Shown in pieces: positions 41,219 through 48,993 of a DNA stretch of 64,000 nucleotides. The notes beneath the pieces are model-generated. The model searched no databases. It had not been told where the DNA came from and saw only the letters and a program-made list of their open reading frames with translations. Origin of the DNA: RGIG2945 sp045540355 (GTDB lineage: Bacteria; Bacillota; Clostridia; Oscillospirales; Acutalibacteraceae). The stretch is from assembly GCA_045540355.1 (NCBI GenBank), contig JAZQHB010000042.1, positions 1 to 64,000 of the forward strand, written 5' to 3'. Positions within the stretch are counted from its first letter, which is position 1; each line of letters starts with the position of its first letter. The translations under genes were made by a program, and so were the position numbers.

Positions 41219-42004
41219 ATGGACAAAAAAGATAAAGCAAAAAAAGAAGTCGGGAAGAAATCTCCTAAAGGGGATTATCTTACCCGACTTATTTTAATAC
41301 AATGCATAATCTGTGCATTGATATTTTCAGGTATATTTGCGTTGTGTAAAACTAACCCTGAAATGTATAGTCAAATGAAAATCAGCTTCGGTGAGATGAT
41401 GCAAAAAAGCTATGACACCAAAGGGGTTGTGAAAAAACTCAGAACAGTCGGACAGATGGTATTTCTGCCAATGCAAGAAACAACGACCGAAAAAGCTACA
41501 GAAAAACCAACTGAAACTACAACGCAAAAAGTTGAACCTATAACCGAGGAACTGACTGAAACAACCGCATCTAAAGTACAGACGGTATCATTTACAACAA
41601 ACACATTAAAAGGTAAAATTCTCTTGCCTGTTGAGGGCAGATGGTCGTCGTATTTCGGGGAAAGGACAAATCCCGTAACAGGCGTATATACATTCCATAA
41701 CGGTCTTGACATCGCCGCATCTGAAGGTACAAATATCAAAGCGGCACTTGACGGCAAGGTGAAGATTGCAGACTATACCTCCGCTAACGGAAATTATATT
41801 GTTATGGAGCACGGTAATGTAACAACAACATACTGTCATTGTTCAAAATTGCTTGTTAAAGCGGGAAATGTCATAAGACAAGGCGAAACAATAGCTTTGG
41901 TCGGAACTACAGGCAACTCCACAGGTCCGCATCTGCACTTTGAAATCAAGGTCGACGGTGAATTGATAGACCCTGCCTCCGTACTTACAAAAAATGAAGT
42001 TTAA
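41219..42004 (+). CDS. spoIVFA: SpoIVFA-like membrane-anchored M23 (LytM) domain protein
   Basis: The 261-residue protein has a Lys-rich cytosolic N-terminus, one transmembrane helix (about 23-43), a Thr/Glu-rich linker (about 85-120) and a C-terminal M23 domain. The four metal or catalytic positions of LytM peptidases are present: HNGLD, YCHCSK and GPHLHFE. Position decides the name: it overlaps a SpoIVFB-like protease by 11 nt, and the pair matches spoIVFA-spoIVFB. SpoIVFA holds SpoIVFB inactive until a forespore signal arrives. SpoIIQ, another sporulation LytM protein, is the main alternative. AGGAGGG precedes the ATG. Confidence 0.75.
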   Translation: MDKKDKAKKEVGKKSPKGDYLTRLILIQCIICALIFSGIFALCKTNPEMYSQMKISFGEMMQKSYDTKGVVKKLRTVGQMVFLPMQETTTEKATEKPTETTTQKVEPITEELTETTASKVQTVSFTTNTLKGKILLPVEGRWSSYFGERTNPVTGVYTFHNGLDIAASEGTNIKAALDGKVKIADYTSANGNYIVMEHGNVTTTYCHCSKLLVKAGNVIRQGETIALVGTTGNSTGPHLHFEIKVDGELIDPASVLTKNEV

Positions 42005-42566
42005 TACAAAACCAAGTGTCAATATCAGTTTTTATTTTGCTGCGGTATTGACGCTTTCTTTATTGCTCGACAAAACAGATATATCGCTTTATTCAATACT
42101 TTCCGCACTATTGCACGAAACGGGACATCTTACATCTTTATTTTTATTTAAAGCAAGACCCAAAGAAATCAGCTTCGGATTATTCGGAATGAGGATAACA
42201 AGAGGTGCAAAAACGCTATCCTTCCGGCAGGAGGTATTGACCGCATTAGCAGGACCTTTTGTAAACATCATATTGTTTGCGGTGTTTTTGTGTTGCAAAA
42301 AAACGCTTATGTTTTCGGCGGTCAATTTAGCACTCGGAATATTCAATCTTCTGCCTGTAAAGCCTATGGACGGCGGTGAAGCGTTGTATTTTTTTCTGTG
42401 CAGCTTCTGCGAAGAAAACAGAATAAAAAGAATAACCGATATAACGACGGTTTTAACGGTAATTTTTCTGACAGCTGCCGGAGTGATTGTGCTTATAAAA
42501 AGCGGATATAATTTTATGCTGTTGGTGGTGAGTGTATATATAGTAATTTATCGGTTTATCTCTTGA
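41994..42566 (+). CDS. spoIVFB: SpoIVFB-like M50 intramembrane metalloprotease
   Basis: The 190-residue membrane protein is of the short site-2 protease class: HETGH at residues 41-45 and NLLPVKPMDGG with Asp near 126, and no PDZ domain (compare RseP at 13913). SpoIVFB cleaves pro-SigK in the outer forespore membrane. It lacks the C-terminal CBS domain of Bacillus SpoIVFB, being about 95 residues shorter. Gene context (SpoIVFA-like upstream, pro-sigK 3 kb away) supports the role. Confidence 0.85.
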   Translation: MKFNTKPSVNISFYFAAVLTLSLLLDKTDISLYSILSALLHETGHLTSLFLFKARPKEISFGLFGMRITRGAKTLSFRQEVLTALAGPFVNIILFAVFLCCKKTLMFSAVNLALGIFNLLPVKPMDGGEALYFFLCSFCEENRIKRITDITTVLTVIFLTAAGVIVLIKSGYNFMLLVVSVYIVIYRFIS

Positions 42567-42591
42567 AAAATATTGTCAAGTATTGTATTAT
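42563..42591 (+). promoter_or_regulatory. Promoter of the radical SAM pair
   Basis: TTGAAA (42563-42568), 17-bp spacer, TATTAT (42586-42591), overlapping the end of spoIVFB. Confidence 0.6.
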
Positions 42592-42621
42592 TGTATTACT
42601 AATCTATCAAAGAGGTATACG

Positions 42622-44481
42622 ATGCTTTACGAACGACTTGATAAAATTTTACCCAATATACAAAAACCGGGCAGATATGTCGGCGGTGAATACAACAGCG
42701 TTGTAAAAGATAAAAACAAGGTTGATATCCGCTATGCATTCTGTTTTCCCGATACTTATGAAATAGGAATGTCCCATCTGGGAATGAAAATCCTCTACTC
42801 TCTTGTAAATGCAAGGGAAGATGCGTGGTGCGAAAGAGTCTTTGCACCTTGGACTGATATGGAAGAGGAAATGCGTAAAAATAATATTCCTCTCTACGGA
42901 CTTGAAAGCCTTGAGCCTATCAAGGATTTTGATTTAATCGGTTTTACATTACAATACGAACTGTCTTACACCAATGTGCTCAATATGCTCGATTTGGCAC
43001 AGCTTCCTATAAAAGCGGCAGACAGAAAAGAGCTCACACCGATAGTAATTGCGGGCGGTTCATGTGTATGTAACCCCGAGCCGATGTCTGAATTTATTGA
43101 TATCTTTTTACCCGGTGAGGGTGAGGAGGTCACAAACGAGCTTATCGACTTGCTCAAAGAACATAAGAAAAAAGGTTCTGATAAAGAGACATTTATCAGA
43201 GAAGCTGTTAAAATCAAGGGTGTTTACGCACCGTCACTTTATGATGTTAATTATAATGACGACGGTACCGTCAAAGAGATAAAAGCAAAAGACGGTGCAC
43301 CAGAAAAGGTCGAAAAAAGAATAGTAAAAGACCTCGATTCAATGTATTTCCCCGATAAGTTTGTAGTGCCGGCAATAGAGGTTGTGCACGACAGAACAAC
43401 TGCGGAAATCTTCAGAGGTTGCATCAGAGGTTGCCGTTTCTGTCAGGCAGGATTTTTATACAGACCAATCAGAGAAAAATCTCCCGAGGTTGTAAATCAA
43501 CAATGCCTTGCATTAACGGAAAGCACGGGTTATGACGAAATCTCACTTTGCTCATTGAGTACAAGTGACTATACAGGTTTACCCTCACTTTTGGAAAAAT
43601 TACTTTCATGGACTACCGATGACAGAATAAATCTTTCTCTGCCGTCATTGAGAATAGACAATTTCTCCGATGATTTAATGGAAAAGCTTCTTGAAGTCAG
43701 AAGAAGCGGACTTACATTTGCACCCGAAGCGGGCACACAGAGATTAAGAGATGTAATCAATAAAAATATCACGGAAGACGAAGTTTTATCAACCGCAAAG
43801 AAAGCGTTCTCGGGCGGTTGGACAGCAGTAAAGCTTTACTTTATGCTCGGTCTTCCGACGGAAACTCCCGAAGATGTCAAAGGTATCGCAGAGTTAGCAC
43901 AAAAAGTCGTAAATGAATTTTATAATAATCCCGAAAAGCCGAAAGGCAAGAGTGTTTCTGTAAGTGTAAGTGCGGCATCATTCGTACCCAAGCCGTTTAC
44001 ACCATTCCAGTGGGAAGCACAGGCAACACCCGAGGAATTGAAAGAAAAGCAGGAATACCTTTTAGAAAGCACAACAACCAAAAAGGTGAGAGTAAGCTTC
44101 CACAAAACACCTACAAGTCTTATGGAAGCGGTGCTTGCAAGAGGTGACAGACGAATTGCTTCAGTAATCGAAACTGCGTGGAAGAAAGGCTGTAAGTTTG
44201 ACAGTTGGGACGATCAGTTTGATTTTGATAAATGGGTAGAAGCTTTTGCTGATAACAACTTGCAACCGGAATTCTATGCAAACCGCAAGAGAAGCTTTGA
44301 CGAAGTTCTGCCTTGGGACCACATGGACTACGGCATCTCAAAGTCATTCCTCATAAAAGAAAACGAAAAAGCAATGAAAGCACAGACGACTCCCCATTGC
44401 AGAGAAAAGTGTGCGGGTTGCGGAACAAATAAACTCAACGGAGGTGAGTGTCATGCGCTTAACAAGAATATGGTTCAGTAA
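42622..44481 (+). CDS. B12-binding-type radical SAM protein (TIGR03960-like)
   Basis: The 619-residue protein has an N-terminal cobalamin-binding-like domain (about 1-210), then the radical SAM core with FRGCIRGCRFCQAGF (Cx3Cx2C) near residue 265, and a C-terminal Cys-rich tail (HCREKCAGCGTN). It belongs to the family always paired with a DUF2344 protein, which here overlaps its 3' end by 29 nt. The reaction is not known to me; the usual neighbours are RNase G and ribosomal protein genes. ATG 42622 follows AGAGGT. Confidence 0.9.
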   Translation: MLYERLDKILPNIQKPGRYVGGEYNSVVKDKNKVDIRYAFCFPDTYEIGMSHLGMKILYSLVNAREDAWCERVFAPWTDMEEEMRKNNIPLYGLESLEPIKDFDLIGFTLQYELSYTNVLNMLDLAQLPIKAADRKELTPIVIAGGSCVCNPEPMSEFIDIFLPGEGEEVTNELIDLLKEHKKKGSDKETFIREAVKIKGVYAPSLYDVNYNDDGTVKEIKAKDGAPEKVEKRIVKDLDSMYFPDKFVVPAIEVVHDRTTAEIFRGCIRGCRFCQAGFLYRPIREKSPEVVNQQCLALTESTGYDEISLCSLSTSDYTGLPSLLEKLLSWTTDDRINLSLPSLRIDNFSDDLMEKLLEVRRSGLTFAPEAGTQRLRDVINKNITEDEVLSTAKKAFSGGWTAVKLYFMLGLPTETPEDVKGIAELAQKVVNEFYNNPEKPKGKSVSVSVSAASFVPKPFTPFQWEAQATPEELKEKQEYLLESTTTKKVRVSFHKTPTSLMEAVLARGDRRIASVIETAWKKGCKFDSWDDQFDFDKWVEAFADNNLQPEFYANRKRSFDEVLPWDHMDYGISKSFLIKENEKAMKAQTTPHCREKCAGCGTNKLNGGECHALNKNMVQ

Positions 44482-45127
44482 AACGGGCAGGGCAAAATAT
44501 ATATCTCACCTCGATTTATACAGAACTTTCACAAGAGCTGTCAGACGAGCGGGAATCCCCTTGTGGTACACAGAGGGATTTAACACACACCCTTACATAA
44601 CAATAGCACTTCCGCTTGCGATAATGCAGGAAAGTGACAAAGAAGCTGTGGATATCCGCATTGAGGGTGAAATGACAAATCAGGAAGTCAAGCAAAAACT
44701 CTCCGAGGTTATGCCCGAGGGGATAGAAATTATCGATGTAAGAAAACCGTGGGACGACCCCAAGAAAATAGCTTATGCGGATTATACCGTTATGACACAG
44801 TTTGCAACCTCTGAAGAAGCAAAGTTTTTTGAAGCACACATTCTCAAAGCTTTAAAAGAAGAGGAGCTTCTTGTTGAAAAAATGGGCAAGAAAAACGGCA
44901 GAAAGGTTTTAAAAGAAGTAAACATTCTTCCTATGGTAAACAAGACCGAGCTTGCACTCAAAGGTGCTGAATTGAGAATAAAAATGACGGTTGCGGCAGG
45001 CAGCACAAATAACCTCAATCCTGCACTCTTTACAGATGCAATTGCTGCTAAATCGGGAATAAAACCTTTAGGTGTTAACATCAAAAGAAACCGACTTCTG
45101 ACAGAAAATTTCAAAGACTTTGAATAA
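44453..45127 (+). CDS. Radical-SAM-associated DUF2344 protein (TIGR03936 family)
   Basis: The 224-residue protein has the family opening IWFSKTGRAKYISHLDLYRT and GIPLWYTEGFNTHPYITIAL. It is a partner of the preceding radical SAM protein; in some genomes the two are fused. GGAGGTG precedes ATG 44453 inside the upstream gene, which indicates coupled translation. Unlike many genomes, RNase G is not downstream; rplS with its own promoter follows. Confidence 0.9.
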   Translation: MRLTRIWFSKTGRAKYISHLDLYRTFTRAVRRAGIPLWYTEGFNTHPYITIALPLAIMQESDKEAVDIRIEGEMTNQEVKQKLSEVMPEGIEIIDVRKPWDDPKKIAYADYTVMTQFATSEEAKFFEAHILKALKEEELLVEKMGKKNGRKVLKEVNILPMVNKTELALKGAELRIKMTVAAGSTNNLNPALFTDAIAAKSGIKPLGVNIKRNRLLTENFKDFE

Positions 45128-45141
45128 TTTCAAAAAAATGC

Positions 45142-45170
45142 TTGCATTATTTCGGAAAGTGTGGTATCAT
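45142..45170 (+). promoter_or_regulatory. Promoter of rplS
   Basis: TTGCAT (45142-45147), 17-bp spacer, TATCAT (45165-45170). Confidence 0.65.
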
Positions 45171-45285
45171 ATTTCAGCATTTCGTTTCCGTCGGACCTTA
45201 AACGACGAGATTTAATGCCAAAAACATTAAAAGTGACGGTCCTCTGCAAGGTACTTGTATGAACGCCGATAAATTAAGAGGAGGA
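45171..45285 (+). ncRNA. Probable ribosomal protein L19 leader
   Basis: A 115-nt untranslated leader between promoter and rplS with pairing segments (CCGTCGGACC near the 5' side, GACGGTCCTCTGC further on, and a small ATGCC/TTTAATGCC region). Position and size match the autoregulatory L19 leader of Firmicutes, where L19 binds its own message. I identified it by context and foldability, not by covariance search. Confidence 0.5.
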
Positions 45286-45292
45286 AAAAACA

Positions 45293-45646
45293 ATGAACAG
45301 TATTGAAGCTTTGAATTTGATTGCAAAAGACAGCATCAAAGAGCAGCAGCCCGAAATCAAAATCGGTTCCACAGTAAGAGTTTCTGTTAAAATCAAGGAA
45401 GGTCAGAGAGAAAGAATTCAGGCTTTCGAAGGAACAGTTATCGCAATCAAGGGTAGCGGTGTTTCTAAGACTTTCACAGTTCGCCGTGTATCTTACGGTG
45501 TTGGTGTTGAAAGAGTATTCCCCGTTAACTCACCTAATGTTGCAAAGGTTGACCTTGTAAGAAACGGTACAGTACGCCGTGCAAAACTCTACTATCTTCG
45601 TGACAGAGTTGGTAAGGCTGCAAAGGTTAAGGAGAAGATTAAATAA
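45293..45646 (+). CDS. rplS: 50S ribosomal protein L19
   Basis: The 117-residue protein of the 30S-50S interface. Family core: GSTVRVSVKIKEGQRERIQA, FEGTVIAIKGSG, TVRRVSYGVGVERVFPVNSP and RRAKLYYLRDRVGKAAKVKE. GAGGAGG precedes the ATG. The usual rpsP-rimM-trmD genes are not upstream. Confidence 0.97.
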   Translation: MNSIEALNLIAKDSIKEQQPEIKIGSTVRVSVKIKEGQRERIQAFEGTVIAIKGSGVSKTFTVRRVSYGVGVERVFPVNSPNVAKVDLVRNGTVRRAKLYYLRDRVGKAAKVKEKIK

Positions 45647-45711
45647 TAAGCTCCTAATCAAATATCGTAAGGCGGCGTAGTGTCCGCTTGAGATGTTCTT
45701 AATTTAACACT

Positions 45712-45767
45712 TTAGGGGCAACCGCCCGTATCGATGAGATATGAGTGGGTTACCCCTATTTTTTTCT
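45712..45767 (+). terminator. Terminator of rplS
   Basis: Arms TAGGGGCAACC and GGTTACCCCTA with a long loop, then seven T's. A second small hairpin (AAGGCGG / CCGCTT) lies before it at about 45669-45690. Confidence 0.75.
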
Positions 45768-45882
45768 TTATTGGTACAAGATTGAATAGCCCTCTTTAAA
45801 TTACTATGATTGAAGACGGACAAACCGAAAATGGTTGCTAAACGGTAACCGTTTTCTTGGTGTTTTTGAAGGAGCAAAGATT

Positions 45883-46452
45883 TTGCGTAAAATTGAAATT
45901 ACAACGGTATATTTTGATAAGAAAACAACCGACGAGAACAAAAAAGGTCGCAGACTATATGAAATTATAAGCTCGTTGGAAGCAGGTGTGTTTTTTGTAG
46001 TTGTTCTTTTTGTGTTTCTTGTCAGAGGTGTCGGGGTAGAGGGTATCTCAATGGAGCCGACCCTCGAAAACGGAGATTTCGTTATTGTATCCTCGCACTT
46101 TCATAATGTTGAACGGGGCGACATCGTGGTTATAGCACCCTATAACGAGCTGAAAACTCCGATAGTCAAAAGGGTTATCGGCGTCGAGGGCGATGTTGTT
46201 GATATAGATTTTGAAAATCATAAGGTTTTCGTTAATTCTGAGGAAATTGAAGAGCCGTATATCGGAGCGTTAACAGCAAGAAGTTACGATGTTGAATTTC
46301 CGTTGACGGTAAAGGAAGATACTTATTTCGTTATGGGAGATAACAGAAATGATTCCTTGGACAGTCGCGATTCAAAGGTGGGACTGGTGCCTGAAGATAT
46401 GGTGTTCGGAAAGGTTTTGTTCAAAATGATTCCTTTCGGCAAGGTCTATTAA
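45883..46452 (+). CDS. lepB: Signal peptidase I (first of a tandem pair)
   Basis: The 189-residue membrane-anchored serine protease removes signal peptides. One N-terminal transmembrane helix (about 33-49), catalytic Ser 56 in GISMEPTL, catalytic Lys 96 in PIVKRVIGVEGD, and the C-terminal box YFVMGDNRNDSLDSR. I chose TTG 45883 because GAAGGAG lies 8 nt upstream; no ATG fits, and a longer frame from 45835 lacks a site. Confidence 0.93.
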   Translation: MRKIEITTVYFDKKTTDENKKGRRLYEIISSLEAGVFFVVVLFVFLVRGVGVEGISMEPTLENGDFVIVSSHFHNVERGDIVVIAPYNELKTPIVKRVIGVEGDVVDIDFENHKVFVNSEEIEEPYIGALTARSYDVEFPLTVKEDTYFVMGDNRNDSLDSRDSKVGLVPEDMVFGKVLFKMIPFGKVY

Positions 46453-46485
46453 GTTTGTGTATTAAAATCGGAAAGGATTTTGATT

Positions 46486-47064
46486 ATGGATATGGAAAAT
46501 AAGGTACAGGAAGAAGTTATTCCTGAAGAAAACAAATCCGGAAACAAGTTTATAAGCGGTGCTTATGATATAGTATCAATTTTCATGACGGCGGTTATAA
46601 CTATAATGGTTATATTTACTTTCATATTCCGTTTTGTAGGAGTAGTAGGCCCGTCAATGGAGGATACATTGTTTAACGGTGACTGGCTTTTGGTGTCGGC
46701 TATGTCAAGTGCACCCGAATACGGTGATGTCGTAATCATAACTCAGCCGAATTACTATAACGAGCCTATCGTCAAGAGAGTAATTGCAACCGAGAATCAG
46801 GTCGTTGATATCGACTTTGAAGCAGGTGTTGTTTATGTTGACGGCAAAGCCCTTACAGAGCCTTATGTAAAGGGTATTACCAATGATAAATATGAGGTTG
46901 ATTTTCCTGTAACAGTACCCGAAAATCATGTATTTGTTTTAGGTGATAACCGTAATCATTCAAGTGACAGCCGAAGCTCAAAAATCGGTTTTATAGCAGA
47001 AGATTATATTTTAGGAAAAGTTAAATACAGAGTTTTCCCTTTCGGAGATTTTAAGGTGGAATAA
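46486..47064 (+). CDS. lepB: Signal peptidase I (second of a tandem pair)
   Basis: The 192-residue paralogue has Ser 57 (GPSMEDTLF) and Lys 97 (PIVKRVIATENQ), with box VFVLGDNRNHSSDSR. ATG 46486 follows GGAAAGGA by 8 nt. The two copies differ widely, so the duplication is old and specificities may differ. It is followed directly by rbgA (stop TAA overlaps the rbgA ATG region by context), an order common in Firmicutes (rplS-lepB-rbgA-rnhB). Confidence 0.93.
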   Translation: MDMENKVQEEVIPEENKSGNKFISGAYDIVSIFMTAVITIMVIFTFIFRFVGVVGPSMEDTLFNGDWLLVSAMSSAPEYGDVVIITQPNYYNEPIVKRVIATENQVVDIDFEAGVVYVDGKALTEPYVKGITNDKYEVDFPVTVPENHVFVLGDNRNHSSDSRSSKIGFIAEDYILGKVKYRVFPFGDFKVE

Positions 47065-47931
47065 ATGAACGACTATCAGAAACAGACAGTACAATGGTTC
47101 CCCGGTCACATGGCAAAAACACGCCGTCAGATTAAAGAAAGTCTGAAGCTTGTAAATGCCGTTACGGAGCTTCTTGATGCGAGAATCCCGATAAGCAGCC
47201 GTAATCCCGAAATTGATGAAATTGTTTCGGGAAAACCGAGAATCATTTTGCTTAATAAATGTGATGTTGCAGATGATAATGCAACGAGAAAATGGATTGA
47301 ATATTTCAAAAATCAGGGTGCTCATGCTTTAGCGGTAGATTGTCGCTCGGGCAAAGGACTCAATGCATACAGACCTCTTATCAGAGAAGTTTTAGCTGAT
47401 AAAATCCAATCCAATAACGAAAAGGGCATGGTCGGCAAATCCTTAAGAGTTATGGTTGTCGGCATACCCAATACAGGCAAATCCTCATTCATAAACCGAA
47501 TGGCGGGCAAAAACCGTGCAAAGGTTGCAGACCGTCCCGGTGTAACACGGCAGAATCAATGGTTTGCAATCGGCAACGGTATTGAGCTTCTTGACACACC
47601 CGGTGTGCTCTGGCCTAAATTTGAAGATCCCGCAGTAGGCGATAAGCTTGCATTTATAGGCTCTGTCAAAGACGAGGTTATGGACTGCGAAAGTCTTGCA
47701 GTGCGTTTTTTAGATGTTATGAAAAACAATTACGCAGACCGCCTTGCCGAAAGATATAAAATAACGGACTTCCAAGACCTTGACCCCTATGAAGTTTTAG
47801 AATTGATAGCACAAAAACGAGGTATGAAAATCCGTGGCGGCGAAGCAGATACCGAAAGGGCTGCTAACACTATTTTAGATGAGTACAGAGCAGGGAAGTT
47901 AGGTAAGATTACGATGGAACTACCTTATTAA
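47065..47931 (+). CDS. rbgA: Ribosome biogenesis GTPase RbgA (YlqF)
   Basis: The 288-residue circularly permuted GTPase completes 50S assembly (L16 incorporation). The permuted motif order is visible: G4 LLNKCD comes before G1 GIPNTGKSSFINRM, then G3 DTPGVLWP. The N-terminus VQWFPGHMAKTRRQ is diagnostic. It starts immediately after the second lepB. Confidence 0.95.
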   Translation: MNDYQKQTVQWFPGHMAKTRRQIKESLKLVNAVTELLDARIPISSRNPEIDEIVSGKPRIILLNKCDVADDNATRKWIEYFKNQGAHALAVDCRSGKGLNAYRPLIREVLADKIQSNNEKGMVGKSLRVMVVGIPNTGKSSFINRMAGKNRAKVADRPGVTRQNQWFAIGNGIELLDTPGVLWPKFEDPAVGDKLAFIGSVKDEVMDCESLAVRFLDVMKNNYADRLAERYKITDFQDLDPYEVLELIAQKRGMKIRGGEADTERAANTILDEYRAGKLGKITMELPY

Positions 47932-47985
47932 ATGCAGAGTGCAGAATGCAGAGTGCAGAATGAAGGGTGGGCTAAGCCCACACCC
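47932..47985 (+). repeat. Heptamer-plus-hairpin interspersed repeat, copy 5
   Basis: ATGCAGA, GTGCAGA, ATGCAGA, GTGCAGA, ATG then AAGGGTGGGCTAAGCCCACACCC. It begins directly after the rbgA stop and is open in the rnhB frame, producing a false N-terminal extension (MQSAECRV). Confidence 0.85.
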
Positions 47986-48009
47986 AATATAAATAAAGGA
48001 ACAAATTTG

Positions 48010-48612
48010 ATGTTATACGAATTTGATAAAGAAATACATCAGGAAGGGTTCAGGGTTTTCTGCGGTGTTGATGAAGCAGGCAGAGGACCGCTTGCAGGTC
48101 CCGTTGTTGCTGCTGCAGTAATTTTACCTGATGATGTAAGAATTGAGGGTCTTAATGACTCCAAGAAAATTAGTGAAAAGAAAAGAGAAAAGCTTTTTGA
48201 TGAAATCAAAGAAAAAGCACTTTCTTATTCAATAGGTGTTGCAACTGTCGAAGAAATTGAAGAATACAATATTCTCAAAGCAACATTTATGGCGATGAAA
48301 AGAGCTGTTGACGGTCTTGAAATCAAACCTGAAATAGCATTGATTGACGGCAATATGGTACCTCCGCTTGATGTTCAGGGTCGAGCAATTGTAAAGGGTG
48401 ATGCGAAGTCTGCTTCAATCTCAGCGGCATCTATTCTTGCTAAAGTACACAGGGACAGATATATGCTTGAAATGGCAGAAAAATATCCCGAATATCATTT
48501 TGAAAAACACAAAGGCTACGGCACGAAATTGCACACCGATTTAATTAAAGAACACGGTGTTTCACCGATTCACAGACCGAGCTTTTTAAAGAAGATTTTA
48601 AATGGTAAATAA
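48010..48612 (+). CDS. rnhB: Ribonuclease HII
   Basis: The 200-residue enzyme cleaves RNA in RNA-DNA hybrids and excises misincorporated ribonucleotides. Motifs: CGVDEAGRGPLAGPVVAAAV (DEAGR metal site), NDSKKISEKKRE, ALIDGN, and KGDAKSASISAASILAKVHRD (shown in parts). ATG 48010 with AAAGGA upstream is the real start; the preceding 26 codons are repeat DNA. It overlaps yraN by 11 nt. Confidence 0.95.
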   Translation: MLYEFDKEIHQEGFRVFCGVDEAGRGPLAGPVVAAAVILPDDVRIEGLNDSKKISEKKREKLFDEIKEKALSYSIGVATVEEIEEYNILKATFMAMKRAVDGLEIKPEIALIDGNMVPPLDVQGRAIVKGDAKSASISAASILAKVHRDRYMLEMAEKYPEYHFEKHKGYGTKLHTDLIKEHGVSPIHRPSFLKKILNGK

Positions 48613-48958
48613 TAAAAAAATCCGCATCACCGGCATTGACGGTGAAAAAGCGGCAAAGAAATTTTTAAAAGATAATAATTATAAGATAATTGATACAAAC
48701 TACCGAACTCGCTTCGGTGAGATTGATATAATCGCAAAAGATGAAAATTACATTGTTTTTGTTGAGGTTAAAGCAAGAGGTGAAAAATCTCTCGGCAATC
48801 CTATGGAAGCGGTAAATTACGATAAACAGAGAAAAATAATAATGGCATCTAAACAGTTTTTGTTGAAAGACAAGTTTTTACAATTACAACCACGGTTTGA
48901 TGTTATTGAAATTTTTACTCAAAGCGGAGAAATAAATCACATAATAAATGCATTTTGA
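48602..48958 (+). CDS. YraN/UPF0102 family putative endonuclease
   Basis: The 118-residue protein has the restriction-endonuclease-like core GEIDIIAKDENYIVFVEVKA, with active-site Glu/Asp and ExK, and FLKDNNYKIIDTNYRTRFG before it. The family normally follows rnhB, as here. Its DNA or RNA substrate is not settled. Confidence 0.9.
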   Translation: MVNNKKIRITGIDGEKAAKKFLKDNNYKIIDTNYRTRFGEIDIIAKDENYIVFVEVKARGEKSLGNPMEAVNYDKQRKIIMASKQFLLKDKFLQLQPRFDVIEIFTQSGEINHIINAF

Positions 48959-48993
48959 TTATCGTCGGTTATTTAGAAAGGAACGGTCATATT

